Assembly (NCBI RefSeq): GCF_009797935.1
Contig: NZ_VOLC01000002.1
Coordinates: 372,001 to 436,000 of the forward strand
Origin: Lunatibacter salilacus
GTDB taxonomy: Bacteria; Bacteroidota; Bacteroidia; Cytophagales; Cyclobacteriaceae
Direction: 5' to 3'
DNA length: 64,000 bases
The position numbers were made by a program, and so were the translations under genes. The notes under the pieces were generated by a model. It worked only from the letters and a program-made list of their open reading frames with translations, was not told where the DNA came from and searched no databases. Shown piece after piece: positions 9,574 through 17,268 of this stretch (the first letter of the stretch is position 1; every line of letters begins with the position of its first letter).

Positions 9574-9714
9574 CATGAAATCGAGCATGACGAAAGCGTC
9601 ACACATTGGGATGATAATAGTAGCGAGAGTCCACGTGACCTTTAAAAAAAAATCATAAGCACATGAAATCGAGCATGACGAGATCGTCACACAGTGGGAT
9701 GATTATAGTTGCGA
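9574..9714. repeat. Direct repeat pair (53 bp, 88-bp spacing), each with a TGACG/CGTCA hairpin
   Basis: Copies lie at 9574-9626 and 9662-9714 and differ at about five of 53 positions. Each holds a small inverted repeat TGACG-4 nt-CGTCA. The loop is AAAG in one copy and AGAT in the other, while the arms are unchanged. The flanks also echo each other: a tgacc-ttaaaaa-type tail follows both copies, but in the second it is separated by a palindromic insert. Confidence 0.8.
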
Positions 9715-9754
9715 CCTGCCTGCCGCAGGCAGGGATTCCACCCCGATACTCGGG
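9715..9754. repeat. REP-like palindromic insert
   Basis: A perfect inverted repeat (CCTGCCTGC / GCAGGCAGG, 9715-9733, one-base centre) is followed by a second small one (CCCGA-TAC-TCGGG, 9742-9754). They interrupt the second hairpin module relative to the first, as if inserted. Similar GC-rich palindromes are frequent intergenic elements in Bacteroidota, as far as I recall; copy number could not be checked here. Confidence 0.65.
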
Positions 9755-9790
9755 ACAAGTTATGACCGTTAAAAATCAAATTATAAACAG

Positions 9791-11050
9791 ATGAAAATTT
9801 CAGTCGAAATCCTTAAAAAAATTCCATTGGTCATGATCAGCATGTCACGCTGGGACGGTGATTTTTCATCAGCAGCATGGTCATTAGCCAAAACGTTTGC
9901 CAAAAATCAGCCGGTCATTTATGTAGACTATCCATTTACACTGATAGACTATTGGAGAGAACGAAAAACGTCGGCGGTGATTAAAAGAAAAAAAAGTCTC
10001 CTTTACGGAAAGGCTCCTCTGCATCCCTTACACCAATATGGTCCTAATCTCTTTGCCCTGACTCCTCCGTTAATGTTACCTGTCAACTGGCTTCCTGAGG
10101 GACGGCTTTATTCGCTTCTTTCGAAATGGAATGACAGACGATTGCATCGTAGTATCAGCAAAGGCTTGGCTGAATTGGGAAGTGCTGAATGTCTGTTTTT
10201 CAATTCCTTTAATCCCTTATACCTTTCCTCGCTTCCTTCCAACTTCCCAGCTACAGCCTTTATCTATCAATCCAGAGATAATATCCGGGCCTTGGAACCA
10301 TATTTACGCAAACATGGAGCCCGTGCGGAAATTACAGCTGTTAGAAACGCACTACTCAGCATAGTCACTTCCAGGCAACTTCAAGCGGATTTGACGAATT
10401 TATCAGGTATTTCGGTTGATTATCTGCCGAATGCGGCTGACTTTGATACCTTTCGAAAAGCGTATGAGGAGAAATTGGACCTTCCACCTGATATGGAGGG
10501 GATAACTCATCCTATAATTGGGTACACCGGAAATATCTGCCACAGAACAGATTACGACCTTTTAGCGGCGATTTGCAAGGGTCACCCGGATAAAAATATT
10601 GTCATGGTCGGACCTAGAAATCATTGGGGCAGTACTTCCATAGACCTGGATGCCATACCCAACTTGCATTTTGTAGGTCCAAAACCGCTGGAAAGGTTGC
10701 CTGAATTTTTAGCTCATTTTGATGTTTTGATTTTGCCCTTTCTCTGCAATGAAGTGACCAAAAGTATATATCCATTAAAAATAAATGAATACCTGGCCTC
10801 GGGAAAACCCGTTATAGCGACACCGTTTTCTGAAGATATCCTTTCATTTAAAGGGCTAATTCGACTGGAGAAGGAGCATCAAGCATTCGTTTCAGCGATT
10901 TCGGAAGAAATGGCTATGGATACACCGACAATGCGGCTCAAAAGATATGAAGAAGCTTCTAAGAATACTTGGGATAACCGGGCCGCTCAAATCTGGAAAT
11001 TACTGGAAGAAAAAATCAAACACTTTCGCTCTGAAAAAGAGCTGGAATAG
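9791..11050 (+). CDS. Glycosyltransferase, GT-B fold (GT4-like)
   Basis: This 419-residue protein resembles bacterial glycosyltransferases with an N-terminal MISMSRWDGDFSS block and a C-terminal donor domain containing GYTGNIC near residue 240, HFVGPKPLERLPEFL near 300 and LKINEYLASGKPVIATPF near 335. The KINEYLASGKPV motif corresponds to the donor-binding E-x-x-A-x-G-x-P-V region of GT4 enzymes. No signal peptide or membrane segment is visible, so it should be cytoplasmic. Its 3' end overlaps the 3' end of the opposing phosphoglycosyl transferase gene by 35 bp. It probably extends the glycan primed by that enzyme, which is inference from neighbourhood. Confidence 0.85.
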   Translation: MKISVEILKKIPLVMISMSRWDGDFSSAAWSLAKTFAKNQPVIYVDYPFTLIDYWRERKTSAVIKRKKSLLYGKAPLHPLHQYGPNLFALTPPLMLPVNWLPEGRLYSLLSKWNDRRLHRSISKGLAELGSAECLFFNSFNPLYLSSLPSNFPATAFIYQSRDNIRALEPYLRKHGARAEITAVRNALLSIVTSRQLQADLTNLSGISVDYLPNAADFDTFRKAYEEKLDLPPDMEGITHPIIGYTGNICHRTDYDLLAAICKGHPDKNIVMVGPRNHWGSTSIDLDAIPNLHFVGPKPLERLPEFLAHFDVLILPFLCNEVTKSIYPLKINEYLASGKPVIATPFSEDILSFKGLIRLEKEHQAFVSAISEEMAMDTPTMRLKRYEEASKNTWDNRAAQIWKLLEEKIKHFRSEKELE

Positions 11051-12206
11051 TCCGTAGAATGATTTTAAAATCAAACCAGATGCTGAAGTTTTTGACATAA
11101 TCATTATCCAAGCTTAGCCGCTCATCCTCAGACATTTCCCCACGCCCTCTTTTTTCCACCTGCCATAGGCCTGTAATTCCCGCAGGTCCCAGAAACCGTA
11201 GGGCATATTTGTCCGTGGTAATCTTTTCGGCTTCATAGAGGGGTAGCGGCCGATTGCCCACCAGAGACATGTCCCCTTTCAGCACATTCCAGAGCTGCGG
11301 CAATTCATCTATACTCGTGTTTCGAATAAACTTACCTATTCGGGTGACTCTTGGATCGTCTTTAATTTTAATAAAGGCGGCTTCTTTGTTGGTGGTATTT
11401 TTAGCATGAAATAAACGTTCACAGACTACTTTGTTGTCATCATAAAGCGGTTGTAGACACCCACCACCGGCCTGTTCACAAAATTCACATAGCTCCTTCA
11501 CTTCCTCATCCTGTAAGGCAGTTTCTTCATTTGATGTTGTATACTGATTAAGATGTTTCAAATTTTGAAGATTGGCATCAGATCCGGTTTGCATGGATCT
11601 GAGTTTATAAAATTTGAAAATATTATAACCTGTTCCAACACGGTAAGAATAATAAAAAACGGGACCTTTTGATTCCAATTTGATCAATATACCAATAATC
11701 AAAAACAAAGGAGAAAGTAATAATAGAACCAATCCAGAACCCAGGATGTCTATTAACCTTTTTACAAAGGGGATTTTATAGGGTTTGAGACTTGGATCAG
11801 CAGTTTTGGTTTTGGTATAAGTATGAATAGGATGTTTTATTTGAAAATCGACCCTATTTTTTAACAAATCTCCCTGAAGCGGCAGGGTAAACACATCTGT
11901 AATTTGTTCCTTCAATGAGGCTTTGATTCCTTCGGGGTCGATTTTGTCCAGAATAAGGAAAAAGGGAATGACTGCAAAACCTAGTTCGATGATGGTCTTT
12001 TTGAGCGTAATTCCGTGCGCATCCCGCAAACCTGAAACACTTATAATACTGTCGAAATTTAACTTCTCTTTGGTGAGGGCATGGTACAAAGAAATGCCAT
12101 TTGAGAACACTGTAAGTTCGTATTTATTTCCTAGCGCCTCGGTAATATCATTCAGCAGCGAACTGTTTGTAGTTACAATTGCAATGTGGGGTAGTCGGTT
12201 TTCCAT
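11016..12206 (-). CDS. Phosphoglycosyl transferase (bacterial sugar transferase) with N-terminal pseudo-receiver domain
   Basis: The 396-residue protein has two parts. Residues 150-396 form a bacterial sugar transferase (WcaJ/PglC type) that moves a sugar-1-phosphate to undecaprenyl phosphate and so starts repeat-unit synthesis. Visible parts are the reentrant membrane helix (about 150-177), KLRSM at 201-205, DDPRVTRIGKF, NTSIDELPQLWNVLKGDMSLVG at about 296-316, and GITGLWQV at 343-350. Residues 1-120 follow the length and alternation of a response-regulator receiver, but the acidic pair is replaced (VTTN), the phospho-acceptor site reads SVS, and the conserved Lys is gone. Between KLRSM and DDPR is an insert of about 70 residues with cysteines at 240, 243, 250 and 262. 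A stand-alone receiver gene lies immediately upstream. Confidence 0.88.
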   Translation of the reverse strand: MENRLPHIAIVTTNSSLLNDITEALGNKYELTVFSNGISLYHALTKEKLNFDSIISVSGLRDAHGITLKKTIIELGFAVIPFFLILDKIDPEGIKASLKEQITDVFTLPLQGDLLKNRVDFQIKHPIHTYTKTKTADPSLKPYKIPFVKRLIDILGSGLVLLLLSPLFLIIGILIKLESKGPVFYYSYRVGTGYNIFKFYKLRSMQTGSDANLQNLKHLNQYTTSNEETALQDEEVKELCEFCEQAGGGCLQPLYDDNKVVCERLFHAKNTTNKEAAFIKIKDDPRVTRIGKFIRNTSIDELPQLWNVLKGDMSLVGNRPLPLYEAEKITTDKYALRFLGPAGITGLWQVEKRGRGEMSEDERLSLDNDYVKNFSIWFDFKIILRTIPALFQSESV

Positions 12207-12213
12207 CTAAAAA

Positions 12214-12609
12214 TCAGCGTAGTACAAGTTTGCCCATTCTTCTCAATATTGAGTTTATTCTAGCTTCCAGTTCTTTGGGGTTAAAGGGCTTTACCATAAA
12301 ATCATCAGCACCTGCGTTAAGTATTAGAATCTTCTTCTCGGAGGACTCGGTGGCAGAAAGCATAATAACCGGTATGGAGGAAAAAAATCCGCTGGATCTC
12401 AAAAACACAACGAATTCCTCTCCGCTAATTTCAGGCATATTCAGATCACAAATGATCACATCCGGAATATTCCCTTCCTGCATCCAGCTTATGGCATCTG
12501 CCGGTTTATTAAATACCTGGACTAGAAATTTATCTTTAAAATAATGTTGAATTATTAGAAGAACGGAAGGTTCATCGTCTATGGCTAATATTCTTAGTTT
12601 GTTGTTCAT
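12214..12609 (-). CDS. Single-domain response regulator (CheY-like receiver)
   Basis: These 131 residues make up a complete receiver domain without an output domain. The acidic pair D11/D12, the phospho-acceptor D55 (IICDLNMPEISG), the Ser/Thr switch region at 85-87 (LSAT) and the Lys at 107 (MVKPF) are all present, so it should be phosphorylated normally. It is the first gene of a two-gene operon; the phosphoglycosyl transferase with a degenerate receiver starts 7 nt after its stop. Lacking an output domain, it probably acts by protein contact, and the pseudo-receiver next door is an obvious candidate partner. No histidine kinase is adjacent; the closest in the window is at 45334-46437. Confidence 0.9.
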   Translation of the reverse strand: MNNKLRILAIDDEPSVLLIIQHYFKDKFLVQVFNKPADAISWMQEGNIPDVIICDLNMPEISGEEFVVFLRSSGFFSSIPVIMLSATESSEKKILILNAGADDFMVKPFNPKELEARINSILRRMGKLVLR

Positions 12610-12823
12610 TAATGGGTTGATTAATTGTAGGTGCTGCCATTCAAAAAATAAAGATACTACTCTGCGAAGAAAATAATTGAAGAATAATTCATTTTTTTTG
12701 ATCTAATTCACATGCCATTCGACAAAAAAAAGAATAAATAATTAAAAAATATACAAATAACAAAATATTATATCTAAATTACATTTTAATATATTTAAAA
12801 GCTCAATATCTTTTAATCAAAAA

Positions 12824-12858
12824 GCTGGAAAGAAAAGAACGCTACCTCTCTTTCCAGC
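12824..12858 (-). terminator. Rho-independent terminator downstream of the UDP-sugar epimerase gene
   Basis: A 10-bp inverted repeat (GCTGGAAAGA and its complement, 12824-12833 with 12849-12858) is followed on the minus strand by a run of T. It lies 29 bp beyond the stop of the gene at 12887-13831. The rest of the 277-bp gap to 12609 is AT-rich and shows nothing else convincing. Confidence 0.75.
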
Positions 12859-12886
12859 CAATAATTAAAATAAACTTACCACTGAT

Positions 12887-13831
12887 CTATTCCATTTCTT
12901 TAAGTGCTTCATCAAAATAGGAGATTGTTTTTTCCAAGCCGGCCCGAAGTGGGATTTTTGGTTCCCAATCCAGCTCCTTTTTAGCCAAATCTATAACTGG
13001 TCTTCGCTGCATGGGATCATCCTGAGGAAGTGGCATAAATTTCAACTTACTCTTGGAATTGATTAGTTCAATAACATTTTCGGCCAATTCAAGCATGGTA
13101 AATTCGACGGGGTTTCCGATATTTACCGGACCTGTAAATCCATCTCTGCTGTTCATCAGCTTATGCATGCCGGTAATCAAATCATCTACGTAACAGAAAC
13201 TTCGGGTTTGTTTACCATCACCAAAAATAGTAATATCTCTACCTTGAAGAGCCTGTACAATGAAATTACTGACTACCCTGCCATCGTAGGGATTCATTCT
13301 AGGACCATAGGTATTGAAAATCCGCATGACTTTAATGTTCAGGTTGTGCTGCCTATGGTAGTCAAAAAACAAGGTTTCCGCACAGCGTTTACCTTCATCA
13401 TAACACGCTCTGATTCCGGTGATGCTTACGCTTCCCTTATAAGATTCTGGCTGAGGATGTACTTCGGGATCTCCGTATACCTCGCTGGTGGACGCTTGTA
13501 AAATTTTTATTTTAAGTCGCTTAGCCAGACCTAGCATGTTGATGGCTCCGATGACACTCGTCTTGGTAGTCTGGACCGGATCAAATTGATAATGTATGGG
13601 ACTGGCAGGACAGGCCAAGTTGTAAATTTCATCCACTTCGACGAATAAAGGCATAGTAACATCATGCCTCATAAATTCAAAATTTTTGTTTTGCAATAAA
13701 TGATGAATGTTCCTGCGTCTTCCCGTAAAAAGATTATCAACACACAAAACCTCATGTCCTTCGCTTAAAAGTAAGTCACATAGGTGGCTCCCCAAAAAAC
13801 CGGCTCCTCCAGTCACTAAAATTCTTTTCAT
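12887..13831 (-). CDS. UDP-glucuronate decarboxylase-like SDR enzyme
   Basis: This is a 314-residue extended short-chain dehydrogenase. The NAD-binding [10 protein letters not shown] is at residues 8-17, the TSEVYGDP block at 115-122, and the catalytic Y144-x3-K148 lies in [11 protein letters not shown], a wording characteristic of UDP-xylose synthases (UDP-glucuronate decarboxylase). The product would be UDP-xylose, or a 4-keto-pentose if the reaction stops early, supplied to the glycosyltransferases nearby. Length and the C-terminal [16 protein letters not shown] segment fit that family. A dTDP-glucose dehydratase or other epimerase is less likely. It is transcribed alone, with its own terminator, and diverges from the NIPSNAP gene across 353 bp. 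Confidence 0.88.
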   Translation of the reverse strand: MKRILVTGGAGFLGSHLCDLLLSEGHEVLCVDNLFTGRRRNIHHLLQNKNFEFMRHDVTMPLFVEVDEIYNLACPASPIHYQFDPVQTTKTSVIGAINMLGLAKRLKIKILQASTSEVYGDPEVHPQPESYKGSVSITGIRACYDEGKRCAETLFFDYHRQHNLNIKVMRIFNTYGPRMNPYDGRVVSNFIVQALQGRDITIFGDGKQTRSFCYVDDLITGMHKLMNSRDGFTGPVNIGNPVEFTMLELAENVIELINSKSKLKFMPLPQDDPMQRRPVIDLAKKELDWEPKIPLRAGLEKTISYFDEALKEME

Positions 13832-14184
13832 AAATAACTGACCATTAAAACTATTGATATAAAATTACAAATAGTGGTAAAGAAACTGAATTGAAAATAA
13901 AAAGGAATATTTTTTCCCGCTCCAAAAATAGGCATATTTTAAAACATACCGGATAAAGAAACTTTTTTTTTCAGGGTATACCTTGAATTATTCACTAAAA
14001 TAAAAACAAAATCAAATTACTACTCATAATAATGGAGATGAACCCATTTACCAATGATCCGAATACCTTTTAGAATAAAAAAAATCAAGCCATTAATGTA
14101 AATGAATGAATTGTTTGGAATGAAAAACTTACTTTTACGGTTAATAATATCCTAATTTAACCTTATCACTGAAAAACTACTTAT
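13832..14184. other. 353-bp AT-rich divergent promoter region
   Basis: This region lies between the UDP-glucuronate decarboxylase gene (minus) and the NIPSNAP gene (plus) and must hold both promoters. It is AT-rich with several A/T runs. I could not identify an exact TAnnTTTG element for either gene, a hairpin, or a small reading frame. Confidence 0.5.
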
Positions 14185-14970
14185 ATGAAAATCAATTACG
14201 CCATCATTTTATTTACCTTTATTCTCGCCATCGTTGCCATAGCGCCGACTGTAGGTCAAGCAGGAAAAAGAGACCTGTATGAACTTCGAACTTACCACAT
14301 TGAAAATGCTCAGCAGGAAGGAATGATTGATGCTTACCTTAAAAACGCATTTATTCCAGCCGCACACAGGAATGGAATCAAAGAAGTAGGTGTGTTTAAA
14401 CCGATAGCATCTGAAGCCGATGCCGGCAAAAAAATCTATGTGCTCATTCCTTATCCAAATTCAAAAAGCTACTTTAACTTCCCGGGAAAACTCGCCAAGG
14501 ACAATTCATATCAGCAAGCCGGTAGGGATTATATCTTTGCCGCTCACAACAATCCACCCTACAAGCGCATGGAAACAGCACTGATGCAAGGGTTCACAGG
14601 TTCTCCAAGGTACAAGGCGTCGGGAGTTACTGGCCCCAAAAAAGATCGGATTTATGAGCTAAGAAGTTATGAGGCCGCTACCGAGCGGTTGTATCATCAA
14701 AAGGTGAAGATGTTTAATAATGGGGAAATCGATATTTTCGACAAGTTAAATTTCAATCCGATTTTTTATGGAGAAACTTTGGCTGGGGCGCAAATGCCTA
14801 ACCTGATGTATTTGACGACTTTTGAAAACATGGAAAAAAGAAATGCTGGATGGGATGCGTTTCGTGTAGATTCTGATTGGGAAGCCATGAAGGATCTCGA
14901 GGAGTATAGAAATACCGTTTCCAAAAACGATACTCGCCTTTTGTATCCAGCCGAATATTCTGATTTGTAA
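14185..14970 (+). CDS. Exported NIPSNAP-family protein with two domains
   Basis: The 261-residue protein begins with a signal peptide (hydrophobic residues 5-22, probable cleavage after GQA at about 26). The mature part contains two NIPSNAP-type ferredoxin-like repeats, each opening with the same phrase: DLYELRTYHIENAQ near residue 30 and RIYELRSYEAATE near 155. NIPSNAP domains belong to the dimeric alpha/beta-barrel superfamily; their biochemical role in bacteria is not established. Exported two-domain forms are common in Bacteroidota. It is a single-gene unit, closed by a strong hairpin at 14993-15027. Confidence 0.88.
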   Translation: MKINYAIILFTFILAIVAIAPTVGQAGKRDLYELRTYHIENAQQEGMIDAYLKNAFIPAAHRNGIKEVGVFKPIASEADAGKKIYVLIPYPNSKSYFNFPGKLAKDNSYQQAGRDYIFAAHNNPPYKRMETALMQGFTGSPRYKASGVTGPKKDRIYELRSYEAATERLYHQKVKMFNNGEIDIFDKLNFNPIFYGETLAGAQMPNLMYLTTFENMEKRNAGWDAFRVDSDWEAMKDLEEYRNTVSKNDTRLLYPAEYSDL

Positions 14971-14992
14971 GAGTTTGAAAAATCTGATAATT

Positions 14993-15027
14993 ACAAAAGG
15001 GAAGGAGTCTATCTCCTTCCCTTTTGT
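14993..15027. terminator. Bidirectional terminator between the convergent genes at 14970 and 15047
   Basis: The perfect 15-bp stem ACAAAAGGGAAGGAG / CTCCTTCCCTTTTGT has a 5-nt loop (TCTAT). A/T-rich arms on both sides make it usable in both directions. It serves the NIPSNAP gene (+) and the solute-binding-like gene (-). Confidence 0.85.
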
Positions 15028-15046
15028 GTTTTAACACGCAGGCCTT

Positions 15047-15919
15047 TCAATGGAGGCTAATCAGTTTTTTCTCCACCAATTTATCGACTGGAATCTTATT
15101 GCCAATAAGGTTAAGGTCCTTTAGTAGCTCCATTGTGGTTTCTAGAGAATCGGATGCAACGCTTGAATCCGAAGCCCAAGTTGTCATGCCAAACCAATCA
15201 TTAATATCTGCCTTTTCGATGCCGTAATAGGTAGAAATCTCTTCGATTGATAATGCTTTACGGGATTTCAATTCGACGGATTTGGCATATACCAAATCTC
15301 TAACCTTCATAACCTCCGCTGGAAAGTTAGTTAGGGCATTTTCCGAAGCCACCAGTACGAAACATGGCCACGGAGTAGGAATCTCGCCAATTCGGCGAAA
15401 ATCACCAGAGTTGACTAAAGGTTGGGTAGTGAATTTTTCCCACAGAAAGACTTTTGCTGTGGATTTTCTAAACGCTTTTTGGGCACCTTCTAAATTTCCA
15501 ATAATTTCAAATTCCAAAGATTCCGTTGGCCATCCCTGTTGCTTAGCCAATAAGAAAGCCATTAAATGGGAGCCAGATCCCATTCTGCTTATTAAATAAG
15601 GGACATTTTTAATATCATCGAGTTCCTTTAACTTGGAGCTTGCGGGCACATGGATTCCCCACACCAAGGGCGACAACACATGAAATCCGATAATTTTACC
15701 AGGATTGCCTTCAATTTTATCCTTAATAAAACTTTCTGTCAGTATGATAGCCAGGTCAGTTGAATTCTCCCGAATAGCCGCATTCATTGCCCCTGAGCCC
15801 CTCGATTCGTTTTCCCATTCCAACATGATTTCTTGGGTCAATAAAGGCTGTTCTTTCACCACTTGTACCCAAGGAAAGTTGAAATGCTCAGGAACACCTA
15901 AGATCCTAATTTTTTCCAT
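15047..15919 (-). CDS. Periplasmic-binding-protein-like (type II) protein without signal peptide
   Basis: The fold pattern resembles ABC-transporter substrate-binding proteins of the NMT1/THI5/SsuA kind: MEKIRILGVPEHFNFPWVQ at the start, an SRGSGAMNAAIRENSTDLAIILTE segment near 40-60, and an SRMGSGSHLMAFLLAKQQGW hinge-like block near 110-130. The ATG at 15919 gives 290 residues. A longer in-frame version would add a hydrophobic but uncharacteristic leader across the probable promoter. With no signal peptide and no permease or ATPase next door, it may be a cytoplasmic ligand-binding or pyrimidine-precursor-type protein and not a transporter part. Ligand unknown. A TATATTTG element lies just upstream (15924-15931), giving a very short leader if used. 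Confidence 0.75.
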   Translation of the reverse strand: MEKIRILGVPEHFNFPWVQVVKEQPLLTQEIMLEWENESRGSGAMNAAIRENSTDLAIILTESFIKDKIEGNPGKIIGFHVLSPLVWGIHVPASSKLKELDDIKNVPYLISRMGSGSHLMAFLLAKQQGWPTESLEFEIIGNLEGAQKAFRKSTAKVFLWEKFTTQPLVNSGDFRRIGEIPTPWPCFVLVASENALTNFPAEVMKVRDLVYAKSVELKSRKALSIEEISTYYGIEKADINDWFGMTTWASDSSVASDSLETTMELLKDLNLIGNKIPVDKLVEKKLISLH

Positions 15920-15997
15920 AACCCAAATATAAAAAAAAATGCGGTTGAAAAATTTATATTTAAACTTCGGGATAAAGGGATTAAGCATGGTTATTGT

Positions 15998-16005
15998 TAT
16001 CTTTG
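15998..16005 (+). promoter_or_regulatory. Candidate -7 promoter element of the aldolase gene
   Basis: TATCTTTG fits the Bacteroidota TAnnTTTG consensus, 65 nt ahead of the ATG at 16071. A matching -33 TTG was not found at the usual distance. Confidence 0.4.
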
Positions 16006-16070
16006 AAGCTTATTAATCAACTTTTATTCTTAAGTTGGTTGTTTTACAATCATTGAAAAAATATTATCCT

Positions 16071-17132
16071 ATGAAATTCAAACCAGGAGTAAAATACGGT
16101 GAGGAATTAAAAGACTTATTAGCCTATGCAAAGGAAAGTGAGTTTGCCATGCCTGCAGTCAACTGCATAAATTCAAATACCGTTAATGCAGTATTGGAAA
16201 CGGCAAAGAAAGTAAATTCACCAGTTATGGTTCAATTTTCTAACGGTGGTGCTCAGTTCTTCGCGGGAAAGGGGCTTCCTAACGATAAACAACAAGGTGC
16301 AATAGCTGGAGGTGTATCGGGTGCTATGCACGTGCATAAAATGGCTGAGGCGTACGGAGTGCCAGTAGTATTACATACCGACCATGCCGCCAAAAAACTC
16401 CTCCCTTGGATTGACGGGCTGCTGGCTGAAGGAAAAGAATTCTATAAAGCATTCAAAAAACCTTTATTTAGTTCACATATGCTGGATCTTTCCGAGGAAC
16501 CGCTTGAGGAGAACATCAGTATCTCGGTGGAGTATTTTAAGGAATTTACAAAACTTCAGATGGCCATAGAAATCGAATTGGGTGTCACGGGAGGAGAAGA
16601 AGACGGTGTAGACAATACGGATATTGACAGTTCGAAATTATATACCCAGCCTGTAGAGGTTGCCCATGCCTATGAGGAGTTGAAAAAAGTAAGTGATTTG
16701 TTTACAGTTGCAGCCGCATTTGGAAATGTACATGGTGTCTATAAGCCTGGAAACGTTTCTTTAAAGCCAATTATTCTTAAAAAATCTCAGGATTATATCA
16801 ACGAAAAATTCGGCACAACCGGAAAACCGGTAAATTTTGTATTCCATGGAGGATCCGGATCAACGGTTGAGGAAATCAGGGAAGCAAACAGCTACGGTTC
16901 CATTAAAATGAACATTGATACAGACTTACAGTGGGCCTTCTGGGAGGGTGTTAAGCTTTATTATAAAAGTAAAGAAGGATACCTTCAAACTCAACTAGGC
17001 AGTCCTGACGGACCTGATAGTCCAAATAAAAAGTTCTATGACCCCAGGGTTTGGTTAAGGAAAGGCGAAGAAAATTTCTCCAAGCGATTGGAAGTTGCGT
17101 TTGACATGCTTAATGCAATTGATAGAAATTGA
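16071..17132 (+). CDS. fba: Fructose-bisphosphate aldolase, class II
   Basis: The 353-residue enzyme cleaves fructose 1,6-bisphosphate into dihydroxyacetone phosphate and glyceraldehyde 3-phosphate in the cytoplasm and runs in reverse in gluconeogenesis. The zinc-binding/catalytic segment HTDHAAKK is at residues 102-109 (D104, H105). Later blocks are EIELGVTGGEEDGVDN near 178, AAFGNVHGVYKPGNV, and FHGGSGSTVEEI near 265. The pattern is that of the long FbaA type. The ATG at 16071 is chosen because the family begins MKFKPGV; an upstream TTG in frame is unlikely. It converges on pfkA across a palindromic terminator, so two consecutive glycolytic steps sit tail to tail. Confidence 0.96.
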   Translation: MKFKPGVKYGEELKDLLAYAKESEFAMPAVNCINSNTVNAVLETAKKVNSPVMVQFSNGGAQFFAGKGLPNDKQQGAIAGGVSGAMHVHKMAEAYGVPVVLHTDHAAKKLLPWIDGLLAEGKEFYKAFKKPLFSSHMLDLSEEPLEENISISVEYFKEFTKLQMAIEIELGVTGGEEDGVDNTDIDSSKLYTQPVEVAHAYEELKKVSDLFTVAAAFGNVHGVYKPGNVSLKPIILKKSQDYINEKFGTTGKPVNFVFHGGSGSTVEEIREANSYGSIKMNIDTDLQWAFWEGVKLYYKSKEGYLQTQLGSPDGPDSPNKKFYDPRVWLRKGEENFSKRLEVAFDMLNAIDRN

Positions 17133-17145
17133 TTCTATCATCTGC

Positions 17146-17185
17146 CACAAAAAAAGGGACAAATTAATTTGTCCCTTTTTTTGTG
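17146..17185. terminator. 40-bp perfectly palindromic bidirectional terminator
   Basis: CACAAAAAAAGGGACAAATT is followed directly by its exact reverse complement, giving 20-nt arms with no spacer. The G/C core with A and T tracts on each side suits termination of both the aldolase mRNA and read-through from pfkA. Confidence 0.85.
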
Positions 17186-17268
17186 ATATACTTAAATGCT
17201 CAAACCTGGAAGGTTTTTCTTCATAAGGATCACCTGGTTCCAGAAAAGCACTACGGCGTAGGAATAAA

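Larger units (their letters stand above)
9479..9790. other. 312-bp divergent intergenic region with repeated hairpin modules
   Basis: This region separates two divergently transcribed glycosyltransferase genes and must contain both promoters. It is largely made of two related modules (separate entries) and a palindromic insert. No confident TAnnTTTG promoter element was picked out, and no reading frame of note is present. Confidence 0.6.

Noticed and set aside
13921-14000. Possible riboswitch or leader upstream of the NIPSNAP gene
   Set aside because: The sequence is simply AT-rich with A runs; no conserved aptamer pattern is visible.
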